A stretch of DNA of 64,000 nt from Paulinella micropora (taxonomy: Eukaryota; Cercozoa; Imbricatea; Euglyphida; Paulinellidae), in contig WBZZ01006422.1 in assembly GCA_019918135.1 (NCBI GenBank), forward strand, positions 85,001 through 149,000, read 5' to 3'. Positions 63,789 through 64,000 of this stretch are shown piece after piece; positions within the stretch are counted from its first letter, which is position 1, and the number at the start of each line of letters is the position of its first letter. The translations under genes and the position numbers were made by a program. The notes beneath the pieces are model-generated. The model was not told the origin of the DNA and made no database searches. It saw only the letters and a list, made by a program, of their open reading frames with translations.

Positions 63789-64000
63789 TCACCGAGATTT
63801 GGTCAGCCAGATAATTGAATTTTTCGTACGTGAATTTATTTTGGTAAATAAATTCGCGATGTTTTCCTCCGTCGGTACCCGGAACAACTTGACAACTCCC
63901 TTCTTAACCAACTTCTCGAGCAGGTGATACCTGACATCGATATGTTTGGTTCTTGACTCCCCTAACCCCCTCTCTGAGAGGATGATGGTCCCCTCATTGT
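63789..64000 (-). pseudogene. Copia RNase H C-terminal fragment (window edge)
   Basis: On the minus strand one open frame enters from the window edge and stops at 63789-63791. It reads RTKHIDVRYHLLEKLVKKG then VVKLFRVPTEENIANLFTK, the well-known C-terminal signature of Copia RNase H. It is a different element from the one at 25373, more like canonical Copia. The upstream part lies outside the window. Confidence 0.85.

Overview
The window is eukaryotic nuclear DNA, most likely from a protist or alga. The only recognisable host gene, a CBS-domain (SNF4/AMPK-gamma-like) protein at 1079-4098, is cut into about 12 short exons by GT-AG introns. The rest is repeats and mobile elements. No bacterial gene organisation, CRISPR array, rRNA gene or intact tRNA gene was seen. 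The species cannot be named from this sequence.

Layout from left to right. (1) 1-1077: three tandem copies of a tRNA-derived SINE-like unit with (TAA)n tracts. (2) 1079-4098: the 3' part of the CBS gene, with a 1.4-kb pure polypyrimidine intron. (3) 4620-5509: a probable Copia LTR remnant and a 276-bp MITE with a 5-bp target duplication. (4) 5585-19308: a minus-strand LTR retrotransposon (here called element A) with 235/238-bp LTRs, a CCCH-finger Gag, a retropepsin-like ORF and an integrase C-terminal domain, but no RT, RNase H or integrase core. It is interrupted at about 9523-15548 by a minus-strand tyrosine-recombinase (DIRS/Ngaro-like) retrotransposon. (5) 19598-63493: a plus-strand Ty3/Gypsy element. 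Its 5' LTR and its RNase H gene each carry a TA-flanked inverted-repeat element of 1.6-1.7 kb. It has an unusual region of more than 1,300 codons between protease and RT, and one LTR contains a 177-bp inversion. (6) Inside that region a Ty1/Copia element (25373-53916; 302-bp LTRs with one difference noticed; GGTGG target duplication) has inserted. (7) Inside the Copia polyprotein, between integrase and RT, sits a 20.4-kb Polinton/Maverick-type endogenous virus (31322-51753) with 151-bp terminal inverted repeats and a target duplication. (8) At 63789-64000, a fragment of another Copia RNase H on the minus strand.

The Polinton is the biological centre of the window. It is AT-rich and compact, and almost all of its genes are open, unlike the frameshifted retroelements around it. 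It carries the full set expected of a virion-forming element: protein-primed family B DNA polymerase, DDE integrase, A32/FtsK-like packaging ATPase, adenovirus-type maturation protease, double-jelly-roll major capsid protein and penton-type minor capsid protein. It also has a 1,257-residue fibre with an endosialidase-type chaperone, two GIY-YIG nucleases, a HIRAN protein and several small DNA-binding-type proteins. Structural genes run rightwards (34704-46419). Replication-side genes run leftwards (51548-46452), so the two blocks converge near 46.43 kb.

Non-coding structure in the virus is notable. There is a nested palindrome near each tip, a tandem double-hairpin array beside the left terminal repeat, a recurring AAAGATTTT/AAAATCTTT hairpin after gene ends, and a TATA-like motif placed directly before most start codons.

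Limits: all family calls come from reading motifs by eye. No database search, alignment or folding program was run. Exon and repeat borders come from splice signals and direct comparison within the window. Where a gene is broken by a frameshift, the parts are described as seen.
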